From: Microcella sp.
GTDB taxonomy: Bacteria > Actinomycetota > Actinomycetes > Actinomycetales > Microbacteriaceae
Reading direction: 5' to 3'
Assembly: GCF_019739195.1 (NCBI RefSeq)
Contig: NZ_JAHHDS010000003.1
Span: forward strand, 1,488,001-1,552,000
Length of the DNA: 64,000 nt
Shown here in pieces: positions 26,724 to 34,988 of the stretch (the first letter of the stretch is position 1; every line of letters begins with the position of its first letter). Under the pieces are notes generated by a model. It made no database searches. It worked only from the letters and a program-made list of their open reading frames with translations, and was not told where the DNA came from. A program made the translations under genes and the position numbers.

Positions 26724-28843
26724 GAGAGATCGCTCTCGCTCGCGAGCGACGCGTCGTCGTCGGGGTCTGCCTTCTCGGCAGCGCGCCGCCCGCGCTTGCG
26801 CAGGTCGCGCGCGATGCCGACCACGAACAGCAGCGCGACAGCGATCGCCACGATGATCACGCCCGCCGTCTCCCACCCCGCCTGCAGGTTCAGCGAGACG
26901 CGCGTGGGCTCTGAGAGCACGCGGTTCTGCGCATCCCGCACCGTCACGGTGATGTCGACCTCGCCGTTCGTCAGCGATTCGACCGGCACGAGCACTCGTG
27001 CTTGCGATCGCGGCTCGACGGTCGCCTCGACGGCTGAGTCGAGCACCCGCAGTTGCGCGGTATCGGGCTCGACGCGCACGAAGACGCGCACGGCGACGTC
27101 GAGATCGTTCTGCACGGTGACGGGCAGCGTCGAACGGTCGGAGAGCAGCAAGATGGGCACGCTCTCGACCACCTGAACGGATGCTCGCAGAGCCTGCGAC
27201 TGAGCGCTGAAGCCGCGCAGCGCCTCGACCGAGGTCTCGCCCCAGCCGAGCGAGAGGGCCGAGAGCAGCTCGAGCCGGCGCACGTCGGTGATGAGGGCGG
27301 GGGTCAGGGCGATCTGCGCGAACTGGCGGTCGGCTGTCTCGGCGTCGAGCGCAGCGACCACGGCCATCTGCCGCGCCTCGCCTAGCGGAGCGTCGATGAT
27401 GACGGCGTCGGCGGCCGGTCGAGCGATGGCAGCGGCTGTCGAGCCCGCCGATGACCACGGCAGCGAGATCGTCTGCGCGAGCGTGTCGAGCAGTCGGTCG
27501 GCGCCGCGAGGCACTTCGCGGTCGAGGGCGATGATCGCCGGGGCTCCCGGCGCACGCGCGGCGCTCGTCGCCAGCAATGCAGACACCCGCGCCATCGCCC
27601 GGTCGAACTGCTGTTGCGAGGGGGCTCGTACGGCGTCGCGGGCGGCGATGCCGAGGGCATCGTCGGTGCGTAGCAACACCGTGCCCTGATAGCGCTGCAC
27701 GGCGTCGTCGCTCTCGAGCACCGACGAGGGCGCGATCACGACGCGAGTGCCTTCGGCCGCGGCCGACTCGAGTGCTGCGGCGCTGAACCCCTCGGCGCCG
27801 GGCCAGCTGACGCCGTCGAGCGTCGCGCTGACGCCGATCAGTCCGGCGACGGGCTGCGTCATGAGCTCGCTCTCGTCGGGGTCGTCGGCGGGAGCCTCAC
27901 TGGGCTCTGCAGTCGCCTCCGTCTCGTCGACGCCCTGATCGCCCGTGACCAGGCCCGTTCCCTCGGGCTGCGGCAGCACGACGTCGGCCGTCGCGATCGT
28001 CGCCAAGGGGTCGGCATCGGCCCAGGGCAGCACGAAGCTCTCGTTCGGCGCTGTCGCGAGCCGGTCGAGAAAGTCGAGCGCGCTCGCCGGCGCGGCCTCA
28101 CCGAGAGCTCGGATCGACGCGATCACGCGCGGGTCGATCGCGAGCAGCACCGATCGGCCGGCGCTCGCCGACAGCGTGCGACTCAGCACGCCTGCCTCGG
28201 CGGTGAGAGCCTCAAGCGTCTCTGCCGAGAGAAGCCCCGCCGTCTCGCCGGGGGTCGTCAGCGGTTGCACGAACACCGTCGCCGCCGACCCCGGCGTCGT
28301 GCCGTCGGGCACACGTACGACCGCCGTGCGGTCGACCGCGAGCAACTGGTCGCCGTCGGCGACCAGCACTTCGGCAAGGCGTGCGCCGAAGGCTCCGCCC
28401 CACAAGGCGCTCGAGCCAGCGACCGAGAGATCGAGCACGGCACTCGCCCCGGGCGCCAGCGCGCCGATCGAGGCCCGTGCCGCGATCAGCCCGACATCGA
28501 GCAGCGGCGCAGGGTCTTCGCCGCCCTCGAACCAGGCCGCCAGCTCGTCAGCAGGGGCGACACGCGAACCGTCGAGCCGCAGCTCAATGTCGAGCGGCCC
28601 GGTTGCCTGCTCACCGTCGTTCGACAGAGTGACCCGCACGGTGAGCGGCTGCCCCTCACGCACTGCTCCGCTCGCGCTCGGCGCGGCGAGCACCTCGAGT
28701 TCAGCAGACTCTTCCGTGACGGTCGCGGCGCTCGGAGCGCCCGCATCCACGACCGTCGGCAGGGCCAGCCCCAGCGCGATCGCCACCCCCAGTACCGAGC
28801 GGAGAGGGGTGCGGCGACCCCCTCGTTCCCGCACGGCCGACAT
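26720..28843 (-). CDS. DUF6049 family secreted, membrane-anchored protein
   Basis: 707-aa protein. A signal peptide (about 1-34, hydrophobic core SVLGVAIALGLALPTVV) leads to a large outer part rich in Ala, Val and Asp with immunoglobulin-like segments at both ends. One membrane helix (about 655-678) and a charged cytoplasmic tail end it. The family always lies between murJ and the CCA transferase gene in actinobacteria, and a role in cell-wall work with MurJ has been supposed. No enzyme motif is seen. Confidence 0.85.
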   Translation of the reverse strand: MSAVRERGGRRTPLRSVLGVAIALGLALPTVVDAGAPSAATVTEESAELEVLAAPSASGAVREGQPLTVRVTLSNDGEQATGPLDIELRLDGSRVAPADELAAWFEGGEDPAPLLDVGLIAARASIGALAPGASAVLDLSVAGSSALWGGAFGARLAEVLVADGDQLLAVDRTAVVRVPDGTTPGSAATVFVQPLTTPGETAGLLSAETLEALTAEAGVLSRTLSASAGRSVLLAIDPRVIASIRALGEAAPASALDFLDRLATAPNESFVLPWADADPLATIATADVVLPQPEGTGLVTGDQGVDETEATAEPSEAPADDPDESELMTQPVAGLIGVSATLDGVSWPGAEGFSAAALESAAAEGTRVVIAPSSVLESDDAVQRYQGTVLLRTDDALGIAARDAVRAPSQQQFDRAMARVSALLATSAARAPGAPAIIALDREVPRGADRLLDTLAQTISLPWSSAGSTAAAIARPAADAVIIDAPLGEARQMAVVAALDAETADRQFAQIALTPALITDVRRLELLSALSLGWGETSVEALRGFSAQSQALRASVQVVESVPILLLSDRSTLPVTVQNDLDVAVRVFVRVEPDTAQLRVLDSAVEATVEPRSQARVLVPVESLTNGEVDITVTVRDAQNRVLSEPTRVSLNLQAGWETAGVIIVAIAVALLFVVGIARDLRKRGRRAAEKADPDDDASLASESDLS

Positions 28844-28853
28844 GGGGGAAGTC

Positions 28854-28859
28854 TAGACT
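28854..28859 (+). promoter_or_regulatory. -10 element of the CCA transferase gene
   Basis: TAGACT, nine nt before the ATG at 28869. Start of transcription is expected within three or so nt of the start codon. Confidence 0.5.
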
Positions 28860-28868
28860 CTGGTGACT

Positions 28869-30299
28869 ATGCAGAGCGTGGCCGAGGCCGTCACTCGGTT
28901 GCAGGCTCTCGCCGCATCCGAGCCTTTGGCGACGCTCGCCGAGCGGTTCACCGCGGCAGGGCACGAGCTCGCGCTCGTCGGCGGACCGGTGCGTGATGCG
29001 TTCTTGGGTCGCCCCGTGAACGACCTCGACTTCGCGACCTCCGCGCATCCCGACGACATCGTTCGCATCGTGCGCCCGATCGCCGATGCCCACTGGGAGA
29101 TCGGCCGGGCGTTCGGCACCATCGGCGCGAGGCTCGGCGACCAGACGGTCGAGATCACGACCTACCGCTCTGACGACTACTCGGCCAATTCGCGCAAGCC
29201 CGAGGTGCACTTCGGCGACACGCTCGACGGCGATCTGGTGAGGCGCGACTTCACCATGAACGCCCTCGCGCTGCGCCTGCCGTCCCTCACCCTCGTTGAC
29301 CCCTCTGGCGGACTCGAGCACCTACTCGCCCGACGGCTGCTCACCCCCGGGGGGCCCGAGCAGTCGTTCGGCGACGACCCGCTGCGCATGCTGCGTGCCG
29401 CACGTTTCGCGGCGCAGCTCGACGTCGAGGTCGACCCGGCGGTCATCGAGGCCATGACGGGAATGCGTGACCGGCTGTCGATCGTGTCGGCCGAGCGCGT
29501 GCGCGACGAGCTCGTGAAGCTACTCAGCACCGAGAGGCCGCGACCTGGCCTCGAGCTGCTCGTCGACACCGGCATCGCCGAGCTCGTGCTGCCCGAGCTG
29601 CCCGCCCTGCGGCTCGAAGTCGACGAGCACGCGCACCACAAAGACGTTTATGAGCACACTCTGACCGTGCTCGAGCAAGCCATCGACCTCGAGCGCGAGC
29701 GTCACCCCGAGCAGCCTGCCGATGTCGTGCTGCGCCTCGCGGCGCTGCTGCATGACATCGGCAAACCCGCCACGAAGAAGGTCGAGTCGGGCGGAGCGGT
29801 GAGCTTTCACCACCACGATGTCGTCGGCGCGAAGCTCGCCCGCAAGCGACTGACCGCGCTGCGGTTCGATAAAGACACCATCGCCGCGGTCTCGCGACTG
29901 ATCGAGCTGCATTTGCGGTTCTTCGGCTACAGCGATGCGCCGTGGACCGACTCAGGCGTGCGGCGCTATGTGCGGGATGCTGGCGATGAGCTCGAACGAC
30001 TTCACATGCTCACCCGTGCCGATGTCACGACGCGCAATCGGCGCAAGGAGGCGCGGCTGCGAGGCGCCTACGACGAGCTCGAAAGCCGCATCACCGAACT
30101 GGCCGAGCAGGAAGAGTTGCAGGCCATTCGCCCTGATCTCGACGGCGAGCAGATCATGGCTCTGCTGGGGGTGCGGCCCGGACCGATCGTCGGCGAGGCC
30201 TACCGCTTCCTGCTCGAGCAGCGGCTCGATGAGGGCCCGCTCGGCGAGGACGAAGCCGAGCGCCGGCTGCGCGACTGGTACGCCGCGCGCGAGGAGTGA
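28869..30299 (+). CDS. CCA-adding tRNA nucleotidyltransferase
   Basis: Adds or repairs the CCA end of tRNA (476 aa), needed here because the tRNA genes seen do not encode CCA. The nucleotidyltransferase domain has LVGGPVRDAFLGR and the metal-binding DLDFAT. An HD domain in the C-terminal half shows LLHDIGKPATKK and HHHDVVGAKLA. The ATG at 28869 is used; a GTG two codons before is possible. It is divergent from DUF6049 with about 25 bp between. Confidence 0.93.
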   Translation: MQSVAEAVTRLQALAASEPLATLAERFTAAGHELALVGGPVRDAFLGRPVNDLDFATSAHPDDIVRIVRPIADAHWEIGRAFGTIGARLGDQTVEITTYRSDDYSANSRKPEVHFGDTLDGDLVRRDFTMNALALRLPSLTLVDPSGGLEHLLARRLLTPGGPEQSFGDDPLRMLRAARFAAQLDVEVDPAVIEAMTGMRDRLSIVSAERVRDELVKLLSTERPRPGLELLVDTGIAELVLPELPALRLEVDEHAHHKDVYEHTLTVLEQAIDLERERHPEQPADVVLRLAALLHDIGKPATKKVESGGAVSFHHHDVVGAKLARKRLTALRFDKDTIAAVSRLIELHLRFFGYSDAPWTDSGVRRYVRDAGDELERLHMLTRADVTTRNRRKEARLRGAYDELESRITELAEQEELQAIRPDLDGEQIMALLGVRPGPIVGEAYRFLLEQRLDEGPLGEDEAERRLRDWYAAREE

Positions 30300-30333
30300 A
30301 CGACCGCGGTTGGAGACCCGGGCCGCATGCGAC

Positions 30334-30443
30334 TAGACTCTGCAGGTTGCCCCGGCGGTTCTCTGCGTGGGTGCACACGATGCCATAACCCTCCTGCTGC
30401 AGACCGTCTGCAGCCGTTCGAGTCCGAAGGAGGTGGGTGAGTC
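30334..30443 (+). promoter_or_regulatory. Promoter and long leader of the rpsF operon
   Basis: TAGACT (30334-30339) is a -10 candidate and leaves an RNA leader near 98 nt. The leader holds the hairpin CTGCAG/CTGCAG at about 30398-30414 and a strong AAGGAGGT (30427-30434) before the rpsF ATG. Such leaders often take part in S6:S18 feedback in other bacteria; the consensus was not verified here. Confidence 0.45.
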
Positions 30444-30845
30444 ATGCATCAGTACGAATTGATGGTCATTCTCGACCCGGAGATCGATGAGCGCACTGTC
30501 GCTCCGAGCCTGGACAAGTTCCTTGGCGTGATCCGGAACGACGGCGGCACCATCGAGAACGTCGACATCTGGGGCCGGCGCCGGCTCGCGTACGAGATCA
30601 ACAAGAAGAACGAGGGCATCTACGCCGTCGTCAACTTCTCGGCGACTCCGGCCGCGACGCAAGAGCTCGACCGTCAGCTGAAGCTCAGCGAAGCAGTCAT
30701 GCGCACGAAGGTGCTCCGCACCGAAGAGGCCGTGGCACGCGCTGCGTCGATCGAGGCCGAGAACGCTGCTCGCGCCGAGGCGAAGGCCGCTCGCGCGACT
30801 GTTGCCGCCGGAAAGGCTGCCGCCGCCGCGAAAGCTGCGGAGTAG
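30444..30845 (+). CDS. rpsF: Ribosomal protein S6
   Basis: Small-subunit protein that binds S18. The fold occupies about 1-95 ([18 protein letters not shown], then [18 protein letters not shown]). A 35-residue tail rich in Ala, Glu and Lys extends it to 133 aa, longer than E. coli mature S6 core and often seen in actinobacteria. First gene of rpsF-ssb-rpsR-rplI. Confidence 0.97.
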   Translation: MHQYELMVILDPEIDERTVAPSLDKFLGVIRNDGGTIENVDIWGRRRLAYEINKKNEGIYAVVNFSATPAATQELDRQLKLSEAVMRTKVLRTEEAVARAASIEAENAARAEAKAARATVAAGKAAAAAKAAE

Positions 30846-30847
30846 TC

Positions 30848-31369
30848 ATGGCCGGCGAGACGATCATCACCGTCGTCGGCAACCTCACCGCCGACCCTGA
30901 ACTGCGGTACACGCAGAGCGGGCTCGCCGTCGCGAACTTCACGATCGCCTCGACTCCTCGGTCGTTCGACCGCGCGTCGAACGATTGGAAAGACGGTGAA
31001 GCCCTGTTCCTGCGCGCGAGCGTCTGGCGCGAGTTCGCCGAGCACGTCGCGTCGTCGCTGACGAAGGGCTCGCGTGTCATCGCGCAGGGTCGCCTGAAGC
31101 AGCGTTCGTACGAGACCAAAGAGGGCGAGAAGCGCACCGCGATCGAGCTCGAGGTCGACGAGATCGGCCCGAGTCTGCGTTACGCGACCGCGCAGGTCAC
31201 GCGCAGCCAGAGCAGTGGCGGCGGCGGCGGTCAGATGGGCCAGCGCTCCGGCGCCGCACCCGTGGCCGACGAGCCGTGGGGCGCACCGGCCGGCGGAGCT
31301 GCTGCTCCCGCCAGCGGCGGCGATGTCTGGAACACGCCTGGGTCGTTCTCGGACGACACTCCCTTCTGA
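30848..31369 (+). CDS. ssb: Single-stranded DNA-binding protein
   Basis: 173 aa: OB fold in about 1-112 ([21 protein letters not shown]), a Gly/Ala/Pro linker, and the acidic tip DDTPF that docks partner proteins. It begins two nt after the rpsF stop. It would work with DnaB and RecF encoded nearby. Confidence 0.97.
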   Translation: MAGETIITVVGNLTADPELRYTQSGLAVANFTIASTPRSFDRASNDWKDGEALFLRASVWREFAEHVASSLTKGSRVIAQGRLKQRSYETKEGEKRTAIELEVDEIGPSLRYATAQVTRSQSSGGGGGQMGQRSGAAPVADEPWGAPAGGAAAPASGGDVWNTPGSFSDDTPF

Positions 31370-31423
31370 TCCGGTCGTCGACCGCATCTCTTCGTAATTT
31401 CTCAGTAAGCAAAGGACAACCAC

Positions 31424-31684
31424 ATGGCTGGCAAGAGCAGCGGCGATCGCCGCAAGCCTCGCGGTGGCAAGGGCGCGAAGAACGCTGCCCCCGCGAAAGC
31501 AATCCGCGTCGGCGTCATCGACTACAAAGATGTCGCGACGCTGCGCAAGTTCATCTCCGAGCGCGGGAAGATCCGTGCACGCCGCATCACCGGTGTCTCC
31601 GTCCAGGAGCAGCGCCTCATCGCCCGCGCCGTCAAGAACGCGCGTGAGATGGCACTGCTCCCCTATGCCGGCGCCGGCCGTTAG
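31424..31684 (+). CDS. rpsR: Ribosomal protein S18
   Basis: 86 aa with the standard core [19 protein letters not shown] and [12 protein letters not shown]. It has a basic N-terminal tail. No CxxC pair is seen. Start ATG at 31424 after AAAGGA. Confidence 0.96.
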   Translation: MAGKSSGDRRKPRGGKGAKNAAPAKAIRVGVIDYKDVATLRKFISERGKIRARRITGVSVQEQRLIARAVKNAREMALLPYAGAGR

Positions 31685-31693
31685 GAGCATCTG

Positions 31694-32146
31694 ATGTCGA
31701 AGCTCATTCTCACGCAGGATGTCACGGGCCTCGGTGCCCCCGGCGACGTGGTCGAGGTCAAGAACGGCTACGCACGCAACTATCTCGTTCCGCAGGGCCT
31801 CGCCGTGGCGTGGACCCGCGGTGGCGAGAAGCAGATCGAGTCGATCAAGGCCGCTCGCGCCGCTCGCGAGCACGCCACGATCGAAGAGGCGCAAGACCTC
31901 AAGGCCCGCCTTGAAGCGAACCCCGTCACGCTCGTCGTCAAGGCCGGAGCCGAAGGCCGACTGTTCGGCTCGGTGAAGACCGGAGACGTGGCCGACGCGG
32001 TTGCTGCAGCGGGCCTCGGTTCGATCGACAAGCGACTGCTCGAGCTCGTCACGCCCGTCAAGACGGTCGGGCAGTACGAGGCGATCCTCAAGCTGCGCGA
32101 CGGCATCGTCGCCACGATCACCCTCAAGGTGGTTGCGGCGAAGTAG
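31694..32146 (+). CDS. rplI: Ribosomal protein L9
   Basis: 150 aa: N-terminal domain beginning [17 protein letters not shown] with [14 protein letters not shown], a long linking helix, and a C-terminal domain. Last gene of the rpsF operon, followed at once by a terminator. Confidence 0.97.
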   Translation: MSKLILTQDVTGLGAPGDVVEVKNGYARNYLVPQGLAVAWTRGGEKQIESIKAARAAREHATIEEAQDLKARLEANPVTLVVKAGAEGRLFGSVKTGDVADAVAAAGLGSIDKRLLELVTPVKTVGQYEAILKLRDGIVATITLKVVAAK

Positions 32147-32162
32147 CCGGCAGACTCTGCAC

Positions 32163-32197
32163 AGCGGTAGCCGGGCGCTCGCCCGGCTACCGCTTTT
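32163..32197 (+). terminator. Intrinsic terminator of the rpsF-rplI operon
   Basis: Perfect 14-bp stem AGCGGTAGCCGGGC / GCCCGGCTACCGCT with loop GCTC, followed by TTTTCTG. Confidence 0.9.
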
Positions 32198-32588
32198 CTG
32201 TGCGCGCTGTCAAGTCGCTGTCGGCGTGTTCGTCCACAGCCCGACCCTGCGCATCCACAACTCTCAGGCGGCACTTGAAGGCTGTTTCTACACACACGGT
32301 GTGCATGAAGAAAAGCCTGGTCAGGGTTCGTTTCATGGCCGAAACTACTGAAAAGTGCACAGGACTTTCCCCAGGTTGTCCCCACGATCAGCGGCGTTTC
32401 TCCGCAGAAGTCCACATAGTTATCCACAGGCCGGCTTGCCCGCTACTCTCACCCGTTCCTAGGGTGAACCGTCACGCTCCGATCACGGTCGCAGGGCGCG
32501 TCGTCAGCCCGTGCGTCGGGGGTCGGCGGTAGACCAGACACAGCGGTACGGCGCGAGCGCGCACCATGAATTCGGGGAGGGAGTCACT
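32198..32588. other. Gene-free gap before dnaB with DnaA-box-like sites
   Basis: About 390 bp with no supportable reading frame. It holds a perfect TTATCCACA at 32420-32428 and the weaker TTGTCCCCA at 32376-32384. CTTTCCCCAG (32365-32374) recurs in the oriC gap next to its box (CTTTCCCCAG at 13402). An ACACACGGTGTGCA stretch near 32292 is partly palindromic. The dnaB promoter must lie here. Confidence 0.6.
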
Positions 32589-33965
32589 ATGTCGATCACG
32601 CACATCTCGGCAGCTCCTGAGACGCGGGCGACCTCCGACTCGCGCGGCCCCGACCGGGTTCCCCCGCACGATCTGCTGGCAGAGCAGAGTGCGCTTGGCG
32701 GCATGCTGCTGAGCAAAGACGCCGTCGCCGATGTCATTGAGGTCGTGCGCGGCATCGACTTCTATATTCCGAAGCACGAAGTCATCTTCGAAGCGATCAT
32801 GACGCTCTACTCGCACGGCGAGCCGACCGACGTCATCGCGGTGACCGACGAGCTCACCAAGGGAGGCGCCCTCGGGCGGGCTGGCGGCGCCGACTACCTG
32901 CACACGCTCACCGCGATCGTGCCGACTGCGGCGAACGCGGGGTACTACGCCTCACTCGTGGCCGAGAAGGCCGTGCTGCGCCGGCTCGTCGAGGCCGGCA
33001 CGCGCATCGTGCAAATGGGCTACGCCTCGGAGGGCGAGGTCACCGACCTCGTGAACAACGCGCAGGCCGAGATCTACCAGGTGGCCGGCGGGGTCGAGTC
33101 AGAAGACTTCATCCCGCTCACCGAGGCGGTCACGGTCGCCATCGATGAGATCGAGGCTGCGAAGGGCCGCGACGGTTCGATGACGGGCGTGCCCACGGGC
33201 TTCGCTGATCTCGACGAGCTCACGAACGGTTTTCACGGCGGCCAGCTCATTCTCGTGGCGGCGCGGCCCGCGCTGGGCAAGTCGACCCTCGCGCTCGACT
33301 TCGCGCGCGGCGCGGCGATCAAGCACGACATGCCCACGATCATCTTCTCGCTCGAGATGGGCCGCAGCGAGATCGCGATGCGCCTGCTCTCGGCCGAGGC
33401 CTCCGTTCCGCTGCAGTCGATGCGCAAGGGCACCGTCGACGCCCGCGATTGGACGACGATCGCCCAGGTGCGCGGGCGCATCAACGATGCACCGCTCTAC
33501 ATCGACGACAGCCCGAACATGACGCTCGTCGAGATTCGCGCCAAGTGTCGGCGGCTCAAGCAGAAAGTCGGCCTGAAGATGGTCGTCATCGACTACCTGC
33601 AGCTCATGACGAGCGGCAAGCGCGTCGAGAGTCGGCAGCAAGAGGTCAGCGAGTTCTCGCGGGCTCTCAAGCTCATGTCGAAAGAACTGCAGGTTCCGGT
33701 CGTCGCCCTCTCGCAGCTCAACCGTGGTCCCGAGCAGCGAGCCGACAAGATGCCGGCGCTGAGCGACCTTCGCGAGTCGGGCTCGCTCGAACAAGACGCT
33801 GACATGGTCATCTTGTTGCACCGCGACAATGCCTTCGAGAAAGAGAGCGCCCGCCCGGGCGAGGCCGACCTCATCGTCGCGAAGCACCGCAACGGCCCGA
33901 CCAAGACCATCACCGTCGCCTTCCAGGGTCACTTCTCGCGCTTCGCCGACATGCCCCGCATCTAG
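32589..33965 (+). CDS. dnaB: Replicative DNA helicase DnaB
   Basis: Hexameric fork helicase (458 aa). The N-terminal domain starts PPHDLLAEQSALGGML. The RecA-like motor has Walker A ARPALGKST, the DYLQLM strand and the SQLNRGPE and DLRESGSLEQDAD blocks. No intein interrupts it, unlike the gene in some mycobacteria. ATG at 32589 with GGGAGGGAG upstream; an earlier in-frame ATG lacks family match. Confidence 0.96.
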   Translation: MSITHISAAPETRATSDSRGPDRVPPHDLLAEQSALGGMLLSKDAVADVIEVVRGIDFYIPKHEVIFEAIMTLYSHGEPTDVIAVTDELTKGGALGRAGGADYLHTLTAIVPTAANAGYYASLVAEKAVLRRLVEAGTRIVQMGYASEGEVTDLVNNAQAEIYQVAGGVESEDFIPLTEAVTVAIDEIEAAKGRDGSMTGVPTGFADLDELTNGFHGGQLILVAARPALGKSTLALDFARGAAIKHDMPTIIFSLEMGRSEIAMRLLSAEASVPLQSMRKGTVDARDWTTIAQVRGRINDAPLYIDDSPNMTLVEIRAKCRRLKQKVGLKMVVIDYLQLMTSGKRVESRQQEVSEFSRALKLMSKELQVPVVALSQLNRGPEQRADKMPALSDLRESGSLEQDADMVILLHRDNAFEKESARPGEADLIVAKHRNGPTKTITVAFQGHFSRFADMPRI

Positions 33966-34068
33966 TTCTTCCACTGGCCCGCGAGCAGCAGTCTCGTCGT
34001 GGCCGGTGCCGTCGTGGGTCGGCGGTCGCGACCGCCGCATGCGCAGAGACTTCACGGCATACCCGCTC

Positions 34069-34074
34069 TACGAT
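34069..34074 (+). promoter_or_regulatory. -10 element of the DUF308-like gene
   Basis: TACGAT, seven nt before the ATG at 34082. It covers an upstream ATG at 34073, which argues that 34082 is the true start. Confidence 0.5.
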
Positions 34075-34081
34075 GAAGGTC

Positions 34082-34696
34082 ATGACGACCGCGCCTGACG
34101 CCGACCCGCGTGCCGCAGCGCGCTCGCCCTGGCTCGCCCCTGTGCTGCGGGCCGTTCCCGCCATCGCGGTTGGCCTCGCCATCACGTTCATCGCCGACCA
34201 CTCGGCTCTGCTCGGCCTCGTTATGCTCGCGGTCTTCGGCATGACGTCGGCGCTCGTGCTGCTCGCCACGAGCCTGCGGCTCGACAGCACCGAGCCCGTG
34301 CGCGGACTACACCGAGGCCTCGCGCTTGTCGCAGCCGTGGTCGGCGTGCTCGCGGCGGTGGCTGCAGCGCTCGTCGGCTCGGCGCTGCCCGTGCTGCTGT
34401 TGCTCGTCGGCGGGTACGCCGTGCTCGCGGGGGCGCTCGAACTCGTCTGGGGCATCCGTCATCGAGGACGCAGCGCGCTCGCTCGCGACGGCGTGGTCAT
34501 CGGCATTGGCACTCTCGCCCTCGCGATCGTGCTCGCGCTCGTGGCCGACCCGGTCAGCGCGGTCGGGTTTTTCGGGGCCTACGCCGTGATGCTCGGCATC
34601 TTCCTCATCATCGCCGGGCTCAGCGCGCGGTGGTCGGACGCGACCACGCCCGAGACGACCACGCCCGTCACAACCCAGGAGGCGTCGGCCGCATGA
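34082..34696 (+). CDS. DUF308/HdeD-like membrane protein
   Basis: 204-aa protein with six hydrophobic helices in three pairs, similar to the HdeD/DUF308 group of small membrane proteins with unknown role. It is followed by a second small membrane protein with a 4-nt overlap. No catalytic motif is seen. Confidence 0.7.
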   Translation: MTTAPDADPRAAARSPWLAPVLRAVPAIAVGLAITFIADHSALLGLVMLAVFGMTSALVLLATSLRLDSTEPVRGLHRGLALVAAVVGVLAAVAAALVGSALPVLLLLVGGYAVLAGALELVWGIRHRGRSALARDGVVIGIGTLALAIVLALVADPVSAVGFFGAYAVMLGIFLIIAGLSARWSDATTPETTTPVTTQEASAA

Positions 34697-34932
34697 GCGA
34701 ACCCCGTCAGCGCATCACTCTCAAGCCGGGCGAACTCGTTGCCCTTGCTGGCATCATCGCCGTCTTCATCGGGCTCATCACGCTCATGGTGACGCGCGAC
34801 CCGGTGATTGCCGCGATCGCCTTCGGCGCGACGTTCGTACTCGACCTCGTGACACTCGCGATGCTCATGCTTGCGGTCACCCCCAACCGCCCGGCCGACG
34901 GCGAACGTCAGCCTGAGACTCTCAACGATTGA
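34693..34932 (+). CDS. Small two-helix membrane protein, unknown function
   Basis: 79 aa with hydrophobic helices at about 16-33 and 41-62 and polar ends. The ATG overlaps the stop of the preceding gene (ATGA). Its last codons and stop lie in a 16-bp direct repeat (34915-34946). Confidence 0.75.
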   Translation: MSEPRQRITLKPGELVALAGIIAVFIGLITLMVTRDPVIAAIAFGATFVLDLVTLAMLMLAVTPNRPADGERQPETLND

Positions 34933-34962
34933 GACTCTCAACGATTGAGTCGTTTAACGACT
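34915..34962. repeat. Short tandem repeat and hairpin between convergent genes
   Basis: GAGACTCTCAACGATT occurs twice back to back (34915-34930, 34931-34946). A related 16-mer follows, in which AGTCGTT and AACGACT form a hairpin around one base (34948-34962). It lies between the ends of two convergent genes, so the hairpin may act as a weak terminator for both. Confidence 0.6.
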
Positions 34963-34988
34963 GAGCTGCTGCTCGACGGGGAGCGTCG

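Noticed and set aside
26724-27458. Open extension of murJ of about 245 codons upstream
   Set aside because: It overlaps DUF6049 in another frame, is full of Arg and His, and the true start is the GTGA overlap at 26723.
32589-33965. Intein in dnaB
   Set aside because: The motor motifs are continuous and the length (458 aa) is normal; the same was checked in gyrA, gyrB and dnaN.
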